64,000 nt of DNA from Syngnathus acus (taxonomy: Eukaryota > Chordata > Actinopteri > Syngnathiformes > Syngnathidae): assembly GCF_901709675.1 (NCBI RefSeq), contig NC_051098.1, positions 16,427,464 through 16,491,463 of the forward strand. Direction: 5' to 3'. Made by a program: the position numbers and the translations under genes. Each line of letters starts with the position of its first letter. The first letter of the stretch is position 1. This document shows positions 11,691 to 22,200 of the stretch, one piece after another. The notes under the pieces were generated by a model that saw only the letters and a list, made by a program, of their open reading frames with translations, searched no databases and was not told the origin of the DNA.

Positions 11691-12480
11691 TAATATGCGT
11701 ATTTTTTGTATGATTGACTAAACTGCAGGTCCAATCGACCCATGAACATTTCTGGCGTTGTAGACGAACCAACATAGTAGGAGGGCTAATAAATTCATTG
11801 GAGTTGTAGAGGAACCAAGGAGGGCTAATAAATTCATTTGAGTTCTAACTGTCCCCCCCACCGCCTGTTGAGATTTTGACTACCAGCGAACATGTCGCCC
11901 GTCTGCTTTCACTTAACGACAAGCGTCGGATGGCGTCGGAGGCGCCACATCCACAGAAATTTGAATCCGTGACTCAATCATTGATTGGAACAATACTGCT
12001 GAGTTGTGCAGGGGGAGAGAAAAAAACCCCACACACAAAACCAAATGGAAAAGCCATGGGCTCTTCCAACAAACCATGGGACTCCGCCGCCTATGCAGTT
12101 GCGAGGCCGTATCGGCTAATGTGAAATCAGGCCAGTTGTGCCTATTGGCAAAGGTGACATAGCAACATTCCTTTGAAGAGGTGTTGGTAGCCATCTTTTT
12201 TTTTTTTTTTGCTCAAGCCTCCCGAACGTGGGATTTCCTTCAGCCGCCACAACACCAGCTTGCTGCTGGATTCCCTTTGCCGACCGACATGTGTTTAAAA
12301 CATCATGTAAGCGGTGATGGATGCTGAAGGTCATTTCCCATGTTTCACCACGATCGGGTTGCGGACGCTTTCCCAGGATAGCTAGCCTGCCACTTCGACA
12401 GGTATGATGTAAGGTTTGCTCCACAAAGTTTGGAATTTTTTTTTTCCAAAACAAAAGGCAAACCATATCCAAATAGTTTG

Positions 12481-13224
12481 ATTGTTTTTAAAAAATCCCA
12501 AAGCAGTTGTGGGCGTTGTCCCTGATTCTTTCATTAATTCCACCCAAAATAAAGTCACGACATCCAAATCAAACACACAGACCTCTCAGTCCATTTGGAT
12601 ACACATGAAAGATTTCAAATCTCTTCTTGAGAGACGGCCGAGTTCTCCATCCGCCATCAATTATTATGACTTGGCCACGATGGAAGAATCTCACATGATT
12701 CAACATGGTCAGGATTCAACGTCGGCAGACCTTTTAAGGAAGCGTCGTCGTCAGGTGTGCTTTTGGAAAAAGTGGCAGGTTTATTTCAAAGAATGCACTT
12801 TATTGGAAAATGGTTGGGGACTAAGACAGAAAGCAGGGAAACGTTTAGATACATTGTTGGAAATGAAAGAGCAGATAAGAGCATTTAAGGGTCCGAAAAC
12901 AAAACATCATTCATCTCCTTATTTACCATGCCAGGATTTAGAAAATCTTCTCCTTGAGTTTCATTGCTTGGACTTGGGCAAAGACACGGGGAAAAAAGTG
13001 TAGGATTGAGCCGTGGTTTTTCTTTTATTGCTCCGTTAATGGCTCGTATGAAAGTCAAGCCGCAATGTCCGTTGGCATTTGAGAGCCTCAAAGTGGAGAT
13101 TGCTTGCCAGAACGGTTTTTGAACCGAGAGTACACTTGAAAGGACATTGAAAGTGCATCCCTGTTTTTCAAGCTGCTTTGGTCGCTGCCTGAATCCCGCT
13201 CACTCCCCCCTCGTGAGTCCGGGC
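12481..13224 (-). other. postn: Probable POSTN 3' untranslated region
   Basis: This follows directly from the POSTN stop codon (TGA, 13225-13227) on the minus strand. Minus-strand AATAAA signals occur at 13024-13029 (about 200 nt after the stop) and at 12779-12784. A 173-codon frame that is open on the opposite strand (12482-13003) is considered fortuitous. The true 3' end is not fixed by sequence alone. Confidence 0.5.
13024..13029 (-). promoter_or_regulatory. postn: Candidate POSTN polyadenylation signal AATAAA
   Basis: AATAAA on the minus strand about 200 nt after the POSTN stop codon; a second copy lies at 12779-12784. Confidence 0.4.
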
Positions 13225-13253
13225 TCAGTCCCGTCCTCTTCGCCGGCTGCCAG
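13225..13253 (-). CDS. postn: POSTN terminal coding exon (GSRRRGRD-stop)
   Basis: The minus strand has a pyrimidine-rich acceptor ending CTTCCAAG at 13254. It is followed by A-G-S-R-R-R-G-R-D and TGA, closely matching the human C-terminus QGSRRRLREGRSQ. The phase agrees with exon 15217-15255. The intron between them (13254-15216) carries the hAT insertion and the 60-bp direct repeat. Confidence 0.75.
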
Positions 13254-16200
13254 CTTGGAAGACAACAAGCAAAAGGACAGTGTCAATATCTTTTTCCAAG
13301 GTCTTTTGAGCAGGCTGTGCAGCGACATTCCCTTCGTGGAAATATCACATTTGGCAAAGCAGGAGCTCCTGAGCCAATGTGCAGCAGCAAGTAGAGATGC
13401 ACCGATCCGATATCTGGATCGGATATCGGCCCCGATATCAACAAAATTGATGGATCGGGTATCGGAAAATGCAGCCGATCTGTGAGCCGATCCTTTCCTT
13501 AATCTATTGGGACGCGGGCTACGTCATACGTCAGCAGCACGTGTGCCGCATGCCACGAGAGTTTTCTAAACAAACGCAAACATGGAGCGAACGAAAGAGT
13601 CAGCTGTGTGGAGGTACTTTAAACTGAACACGCCAACTAGCTCGACGGCAGTTTGTAATGTCTGCAAAGCTAATGTTGCCAGGGGTGGTGGTAGTACTGC
13701 CAGTTATAGTACTAGTACTAAGCGGAGCTTGTTTTCAGGGAGCACTTCTCATTGCTGCTTAAATGAGCATTTAGAGCATCAACAGGTCATGAGTGATGTG
13801 GAACGGCACCTAATGTTTACATGTTTACTATTTATTTTAATATTTGGTTACTGTGTGCTTGATCACCCTTTCTATATTTGCCCAGTGCAGTTTCAGCTGC
13901 AACATTTGTATTTTTTTTTTTTAAGAAGTTTGTATCCTAATTTACTTGAATTTAAATGCTAATACACTTTATTGCTGCTGTTGCACAATTTGTGTTGCAA
14001 ATAAATAGTTCATTGCATTAATCTGCTTTATCTTGTTACATTTTGTCTTAGGAATGAACTGTGTAGTCATGCCTGATGCCATTGCCTTTAGTCTTTTCTG
14101 TTCCACATGTAGAGGTATGTAGCTTGTTAAGTCAACCATAATATCGGATCGGTATCGGGTATCGACCGATACGCAAAGCCACGGCATCGGTATCGGTATC
14201 GAAACTGAAAAAGTCGGATCGGTGCATCTCTAGCAGCAAGCATGGCTGGCAGCATGCATGCAGAGTTTGACATTTTGGGGAGCCGGAAGAAAACATTTCT
14301 TGCTGCATTATTTTGATGATGCATAAACTTGACTTGGTATGGTCTCAAGGACAGATTGCCTAGCTTGAGCAGGCCCTTACAATTATTAGAATATAGTATT
14401 TTTTTAAATAGATCATGTTTGGGAAAGCTCCACGTGATCCGTTGAAGAGCCGTTGCTTTAAATAGTATCTTGTGAAATCAGCTTTTCAGATCACCAAAAC
14501 AGAGTCAACCCTTTTGAAATGATAATCATTAAAGATCACATTCCTGAAGTTTTCCCATGCTTCTAAGATGACCACTTAACCCAAATCTCCAACTCTATTC
14601 TGATCCATCTAGAGATGCAGGACCCCAAAAAAAAAAATCCAGACCATGATCCTGTTCGTTTGGGTTACGGTTTTTGGATAGCGGGGATTAACTGAAATGT
14701 GTGCTGCTGGATGCTTTTGTTGCCTAGCAACTGTCTGTTTACCCATTTCCAGACGTTAGTCTGAGCCAGGCTGTTTGGCGGGAGCTTTATCTTTTTCATT
14801 TCAATGGCAACAACTTGATAGTTGTAAATTTGAATGCTTCTAAAACTATCATGCGTCAGCTTCGGAAACTCTGCTCTCAAGTTGTAAATTTCAATGGTCA
14901 TAAAACTATCTTGCATCAGCTTCGGAAGCTCTGTCAGAAGAGGCGATCTCGGGTCACACACAACAAAACAGTGACGACGGTTTTAATGGACTCCGCGATG
15001 GAGGATTGCACAGCTAGCCACTTGCTTGCCTGCTATTATTACATGCTGAAAGCGATAGGTTAGCTGGAACATTGGGGAAGGGCAAGGTCTTTCCCACCTC
15101 TGAAGTTCATGTTAGCGATTAGCATGCTTAGGGACTTATTGAATGCAGACTTAACCAGCCCGCAAGCTAATCTGTGTTAAATGCTCGGGCATTCCCAGAC
15201 TGAATCTTTGCTTTACCTAAAATTCTTCGGGGAGGGTTTCTCCTTGAAACGCCTTCTATATAGAGGCAAGCAAACATTATTGGGTCAAACAGTGTTTGCC
15301 CCGTCGCTAGCATACACGAACCAACCGCTCGCTCCGCGCTCACCTTTGATCATTTTGACAAGCTGGTCGCCGTCAAAGTTTTTATCTGTTTCAAAGGTAG
15401 AGATCTCTGCAAGGTTAGATCCTACAGGAATAGAATAGAATAGAATAGATCTTTATCGTCATTGTCACATGTACAACGAAATTTAAAAAGTGCCAACCAA
15501 AGAAGAAGAAAAGAGCAAAGCATTACTATAATTCTAGCAGCGTCCAGTAAAATCATTTGACTAACCGTCCACGGTGACCTGGGAGGTGCCACTGCTGACG
15601 GAATACTGAGGTCCTGAAAATGACACAATCCATCAATTTGTAGGTCATCGTAACTCTAACAATTGTGTTTATGATCAAAAGACAGCTCAAGGTTCATTCG
15701 AAGTCGGATAGCAGGGTTAGATGTTGCTCAGGAGGCCTTGTGATTCTCACTCTGGTGTGAAATACTTGCCTGTGACAACTCGGGTGACTTTGGTGATGGT
15801 GGGGTCACTTTCAATGACTCTGGTCACCTTGGTGACGGAGGGTTGGGCTTCAATGACCCTGGTCACTTTAGTGATGGTCGGTTCCTGCTGGATGACCCTC
15901 GTCACTTTGGTCACGTCAGGTGCTAAACAAGTCCAAATCAGAGAACAAAATTCAAAACATGACAGCATCGAGACAAACTGCATAGTTCATGTTGAATCTC
16001 ATCGATGCAAAGTCGAAGTAAGGTTGAGCCTTTAAGTTCTAGCCAAATAGTCCTAAAATGAACAATTCTATTGTGACCCGAGACGCGTCATGTGACTCCC
16101 CCCCCCCCACCACCTTTCCTACAAAGCACTTTTTGTTTGTGCTCTGTCGAGGTCTGCAACAGATGCCAAGAAAGAATCCTCGGAAGCATCTGTTTAACAT

Positions 16201-19200
16201 CCAAGTGGCATCTGTTTTGCGCGTTATACGTAACAGATATCACTAAGTTTTTTGTCACTCGTCAGGAGCACTCCACCAAGGCCAGGGACTCCCTTTTGTG
16301 GTCAGTAGGAAAAGATGCATGGAAAACCTCTTCTAAAAGAAAACATTTCCGGTGGCTGACGGCTGGATGAAACCGTCCAAGTAAAGGTGCGTAGGTTCAA
16401 ATGCCGGTGTGCTCGTAATTTAAGGCTGAAACTCAAGCACAAGATGACAAAGATGCTTCATGGTCTTTACTGTACCTTCAACAACTCGCGTGATGTACTT
16501 TTCTGTTGACAACAGAAGATAGAAAGCAAATGATGAGTGTGTAAACTTTCTCAGGAGATTTGAACGTCAATTCTTTGACTACTCACTCAAAAACGTGAGG
16601 GGGATTTCCTGGTATCTGAAGCCTGGAATGTACTGGAAATTCAAAAGTAAACACGTTAGTGCAAAGTGGACGTAATGCTCGACAGAAACGTTTTCATTTC
16701 GTGACATGACATTTGCTAGACGTCTATCTTGAGTAGAACCACAAAAGGGCTCAAGAAACGACATATCGGTTACTTTGGTCATTTCCTGGGGTCTTTCAAG
16801 TATGTCCGAGGTAGCGTACAATGACTCGAGGTTCTGACTAACCTTAATTTGTATATAAGTAATGAGCCTCTTCAGTAGTGATTGAAGATCCTGGTTTCCA
16901 ACGGGGATATCTGCGGGAAGTTGCAAGAACTTTCATTAAAAAACAAAAAACAGGGAGCCGGAGGGTGCATCACACATCTTGAGAGATTTTACTTCAAGTG
17001 GAAAATTGTACCTGCGGGATACAAGAGTCGGTTGACAAAATGAACCACTCCGTTTGTGGCCATGATGTCAGAATCTGGGATTTGCACCGAGTTGACTCGC
17101 ATGGTGTCGTTTGCCTGCCAAAGACACATCCCCCAAACCTCAAAGCTAAGACCTGGGATGACTTCTCGTCGTAATAGCTACCAGCTTTCTGTAAGTTGAG
17201 CTCCTTCGATAATTGCCCCTCAAAAAAAAAAAACTGCTCGATATGCAAATACTCACAAACATCACTTTGAGGTTGCTGCCTTGAAGGGACTTGAGAAGGT
17301 TGGTTACTCCCGTCTCCAAACCGCCGCCAATGAAGATGCCGTTATTGATGTGGTACAGAAGGACGGTTCTGAGAGCGTTGATGTCACCTAATGTTAACGA
17401 GAGACGGCCGATGATCAACGTTAGGTGTGCTCAGATAGACCGAGGCGTGCGGGAGCCCTACTCTTCAGCAGTTTGAAATCTCTCTCGTTCAATCCGGCAA
17501 AGGCCTTGTCGGTCGGGGCGAATAAAGTGAAGTCTCCCGACTGCCTCAACAAGTCGCTCAAGCCGGCGTCTTCCATCAGAGACAAAAAGATCCTGGAGCA
17601 CAGAGAGGAACTTGGCACCGGTAGCAACATCTTTTTCTCATCGGCATACATCCGCTATGAATGGAACACTGCGGTTTAAAGGCATCTCCAAGGCCAAAGT
17701 TGGCTTTGGTATGGATTACGTAGATGTACTTACTTGAAGCTACCGTTATCGCTCAGGATCTCATACATGGATTTCTCGGCCGGTTTGAGGAAGCTCTTCA
17801 TGAGATGGAGCGCTCCATTGCTTCCTTCCTTGCTTCCCCTGATTAGGCAGGAGTTCTCGATGCACACGGCCTGGCAAAGAACGGAGCACTCGAGGTCACG
17901 GCTCAATTGCGCAAGACTCGACGGGGACCACTCACAGTGCGATAGATGAAAACCCTCAGGAGCTTGCCGCCGATGGTCTCCAGCGTCTGCCCATTGTAGA
18001 GGTCTCCGAGGATGATCTTTTTCTTCAGGATGTGGTTTTCCAGGATGAACTTGAGCAGTCTCTGATCCATGGACATCACCTCATCTGGAGAAAAAAACAT
18101 GGGACCGGTTGATGTAAACATATACGTACGTCATACAAATCTTTGTCTTTTATTTTAGACGCCCATTTTATTGCCGTGGAAATGTGGTCATCCCCCACAA
18201 GTAGAAGGTCACAATACGGAGCGCGGTGCTTAGGAATGATTTACGCCACAAGGTTAAGCTCAGCGGCTGGACGGTGCGCATGAAGCTACAAATCATGTCT
18301 GCACTACCAGAAGTATTTACAGAGTGAGGACGAGCTTCAGCTTTTGGCACCGTGTGAATTCCTGGCTCCATTTCCAAAACCTATAAAGTATCCAGCCCCC
18401 GTTGACTGTTGTGCACGTTGTCAACACAACACCTGGGCTTAGCTTCGTCCCGAGTGGAAGAACATGATGTTTTCTGACGCATCGTGTGATGCTTACCGTT
18501 GAAGGCGCTGTTGAGGGGGGCCAGGAGCGTGTACTCGGCCTTGGGTCTCATGGCAGCAGAGAGACCCAGCTCGGACACCATGTCGCCAAAGGTGGACTGG
18601 GAACTTCCCACCAGTTCCATCACCTGTTTGGCTTAAATAGCAGAGACCATCCCGACACAGTTAAACTGAATCATAATCAGTCTAAGGTGAAGGTTGGGTT
18701 AAGAAGACTTCTGGAAGCGAGCAAGATTCATCAGGACCACAAAGGGTCATGGTTAGGTTTGAGGTTCAGATTGTCTGGATAGTCGGTTGCTCTTTGCATG
18801 GGCACTAGATTCTTTCTGTGTCCTGGTGGTAAGCCATAGGTCAGTGAAGATGAGGCAGATCTAACCTGAGTCCGGCATGAGCACTTGGTCAATGACGTGG
18901 ATGACGCCGTTGGTGGTGACGATGTCCTTCTTGCGCACCATCTTAATGCCATTGACGGTCAAGCTCTCGCCGTCACAGCCGATGATGATGTTGTTGCCCT
19001 CCAGCGTCTCGTAAGAGGTTCCAGCCATGATGGCCTCGGAGCATTGCACCGAGTCCAGGAGATGGAAATTGAGAAGAGCTGGAAAACAAAGAAAAGTCTG
19101 TGAACGTGGTCTCATTGTTTAATTGGATTGCTGGCTGCTTGGGTGGCTTCGCGTTACACTGCAAACAGAAGCTCTTGGGAACCAGAAGACCCTTGGATCC

Positions 19201-22200
19201 TTTGGGTCCCTGAGATTAACCACTTGGGAGTCTGCCACTCTTCTGTTTAACTTTGTGTGGGATTGTGTGATATGACATCATCAGCCAACAAAATATTTGA
19301 GGTTGACCGGCCAACGACTGCTTCCAAGAAAAGCCATTTTACGTTTACCACGGATAACTTTGTTGAAAGTTCAGGGTGGGTTAACAAACAACTCAACAAA
19401 ATCGGATTTCCCGTCTCGCAAAACGACTTAGTCAGTGTAAATGTCTGATCCGATTAGAGTGTCAAATATTGCCTTTCATCTGTTGACTTTCTGCTCGCAA
19501 TTACATGCGCCATTTGAAAGTGGAGACTAATTTTTGTTATTATTCCCCACTAAACGTTTTTGTGCCAAAGTGTGGTCAAGTTCTAGACTTATTGCACAGA
19601 AGAATATTGCGGCTTCAGCTGTTCCCAGTTGGACCCGATTGAACCTGTGACTCAAAAAGTCAAGCAAACGCACAGCCTGAAGAATCTGAATATGACATAC
19701 GATTGCTTGTACCTTCACCTTTGCGCTACAAAGGTGCCTTGTGTTCCGCTTGCCGACTAATGCACAGTCGAGAGACGTCTGGGCACCATTTATCATCGTT
19801 GAAAGCAAACATGCCGTGTACCTCGGAGGACCTGCTTGTCGCCCTGGAGCCTCTCCAGCACGTCACCTCCCAGCTTGGCAAAGGCTTCGTCGGTGGGGGC
19901 GAAGAGAGTGAAATGTCCAGGCTGACCAAGCTTGTCCAGCAATCCCGAGTTCTGAGCAATATCCTGGAAGGAAGGAAGGAAGGAAGCAATTGGGGCTCAC
20001 GTTTAAAAAAAGACCCAAGTTTCATTTAGTAAGCAGTCATTGGAAATGGAGGCAGCAACCAAAATGAATTTCCGTGAACATTGACCTTGCCTCTTATTTG
20101 TCGCAAGAGTGTAAACAGGAAGAAAGTTTGCTGTGCACAAATAAACGGAAAACGGCGCCATACCTGCTGTTTGTTGATAATGCTGATAAGCAAGCGGACA
20201 AACCGGAAAATAGCCAGAGTGCGTTTTAAAATTCTGGCTCCAAAAAGTGATTTTGGATTGCATGGGGAAAAGATCCAAGATGCTAAACAATGTGCTGCCG
20301 TGTCAATCTAATCAGCCCAGGGACTTCAGGATCAATAGTGCCTACACAATTTACATTTTATTATCAAGTAGACTGTATATTTTTCTCTAACAAGTCCGAT
20401 TTCAAATTTGAATTTAGTCGGCATATCGACAAACTCTGTTAGGTTGGTCAATAATCAGCATCTTCTTAGTTGTTGACGTGGCTGTCATGTTTTTAGATCA
20501 ATTGAGGTCCAGAAGATGTAGGTGGCACACTTGTATTGTTTTTTATCACATTCTTGTGGCTCCAACTCACGTTCAACGAGGTCAGATCATCGTTGACCTC
20601 AATCACGTCCCTAATGGTGGTCCCGACGGCGCTGATGACGCGGTCGATCACGTGGACCACCCCGTTGGTGGCCACCTGGTTGCCGTGGATGATCCTGGCG
20701 CAGTTGACGGTCACCACCTGCGGGGCGGCACGCCGATTGTAACGCCAGGTGTCACCGGGCGCTAAATGATGCTAGAGCTCACCCCGTTGGAGTAGTGATT
20801 GATGAGCAGACCCAGGTCGTTGTACATGGAGGTGATTGTCATGCCGTTGCGCAAGTCTTTGGTCAGGAGGCGCTTGTTGACCATGTGGTAATGCAGAGCG
20901 TTGTAAAGCTCAATGTTGACGTTGCTGACCAGCGCGGCCCGCATGCTCTGTCGCAGAAGGACCATTACCATCAAAATGCCATACCAGCAGTGGTGGAACG
21001 GGAACAAATGGTGGAACCTCACCTCATCCAAAAGCTCCCAGGCCTCATTGCTGGGCGCAAAGAAAGTGTACGAGCCGGATCCCTCGATCTCGGCCCTCAG
21101 CTTGGACAAGTCGGCGTAATTTTGGGTGGAATGGGCCTTCACCATGCCCAGGGTGCCGTACACATGGTCGATCGGGGCCACTGAAATCAAGGAATCTTCT
21201 CAGATAGCCTATAACGTCTAGCACCCGCGTGCCCCCTAAAGAACACGCGTCGGCAACATTTGGGAGCATCCCTTAACCAGCTGCTGCTCGCCAGGTTGGA
21301 AGTTTCCCCCCAAATAAATCTCGTATCAATTAAAGTCGTCGGTTCTTGCCACGCACCTGCGGGGCAACCGCGCATTCCATCCATCTTCATGTATCCCGGG
21401 CAGCACTCGTAAAGGACGGTCCTGGAAGTCAAACAACCTCAGTTAGTTTCCAAATTCAAAGGCCACTTTGATGTCATTTGAGTATTTCCAGATGTCACCC
21501 TTTGTCTGTCCTTCTGTAGCAAAAAAATGCCTTGTGCTCCAAAAGCTAATGGGAAAGCTGCCTCCTGGATTAAGCAAACATTCAAATAGCAGATTGATGT
21601 TACAGAGTGCTCCATTTTAAGAGTCACAATCGCTTTTGGTTGTTGCTTGGCATTTGGTTAACCTCATTTTGGCACACATAAATGCAGAGTGCTTAATGTT
21701 GCATTTCAGAACATTTTTTTTGCTCAGCACAAAGACCCCTTTTGGTTTCGTCAATGGAAACTATTGAAGTTAAAGCGTGAACAAGCAGAAATCGCCATTC
21801 TCTTGATTTGAAATGTATTTCTTTTTAATATAGTCTCGTGGTAGTCGAATTGCCGCAGATCACCCACGACGGCGATAATAATCACAATATGATTTTTTTT
21901 TAAAGGGCAGCTGTTGGATATAAACACAGCTATACTTCTCAGGTCCACAGGTATGTCATGTTTGGATCTAGCTTCCATTATTAGAAACATTTGCGGATGT
22001 ATGTCTCATTTTAAACGGCCCAGGCGACATATGCAACATTAAAAAAAGAGCCGCAAGAAGGCCACACTCGTATACATACCGATATATATATATATATATA
22101 TATATGGGACCAACGTATACAAGGTTAGAGCTCAGTACATGTGGCAATAAAACTTCAACAACCTTATCAAATAAATAGAGAACTGTGACCAAATATCCAC

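Larger units (their letters stand above)
7641..12480. other. SPART-POSTN intergenic region
   Basis: About 5 kb without a supportable gene. It holds AT-rich unique DNA, a CTCF-like motif at 7944-7960, an (AC)n run at 9367-9389, an AT-rich stretch at about 10540-10660 and a CG/CA alternating run at about 11000-11020. The GGAT/GGAC array is at 11620-11690. Open frames here are short and without recognisable domains. Confidence 0.5.

Noticed and set aside
12482-13485. Apparent multi-exon plus-strand gene (frames 12482-13003 and 13147-13485)
   Set aside because: The region is the minus-strand POSTN 3' UTR and last exon; the second frame ends inside the hAT element and neither has a recognisable domain.
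13582-13962. Functional BED zinc-finger gene
   Set aside because: It lies wholly inside the hAT element and lacks the rest of the transposase; a remnant.
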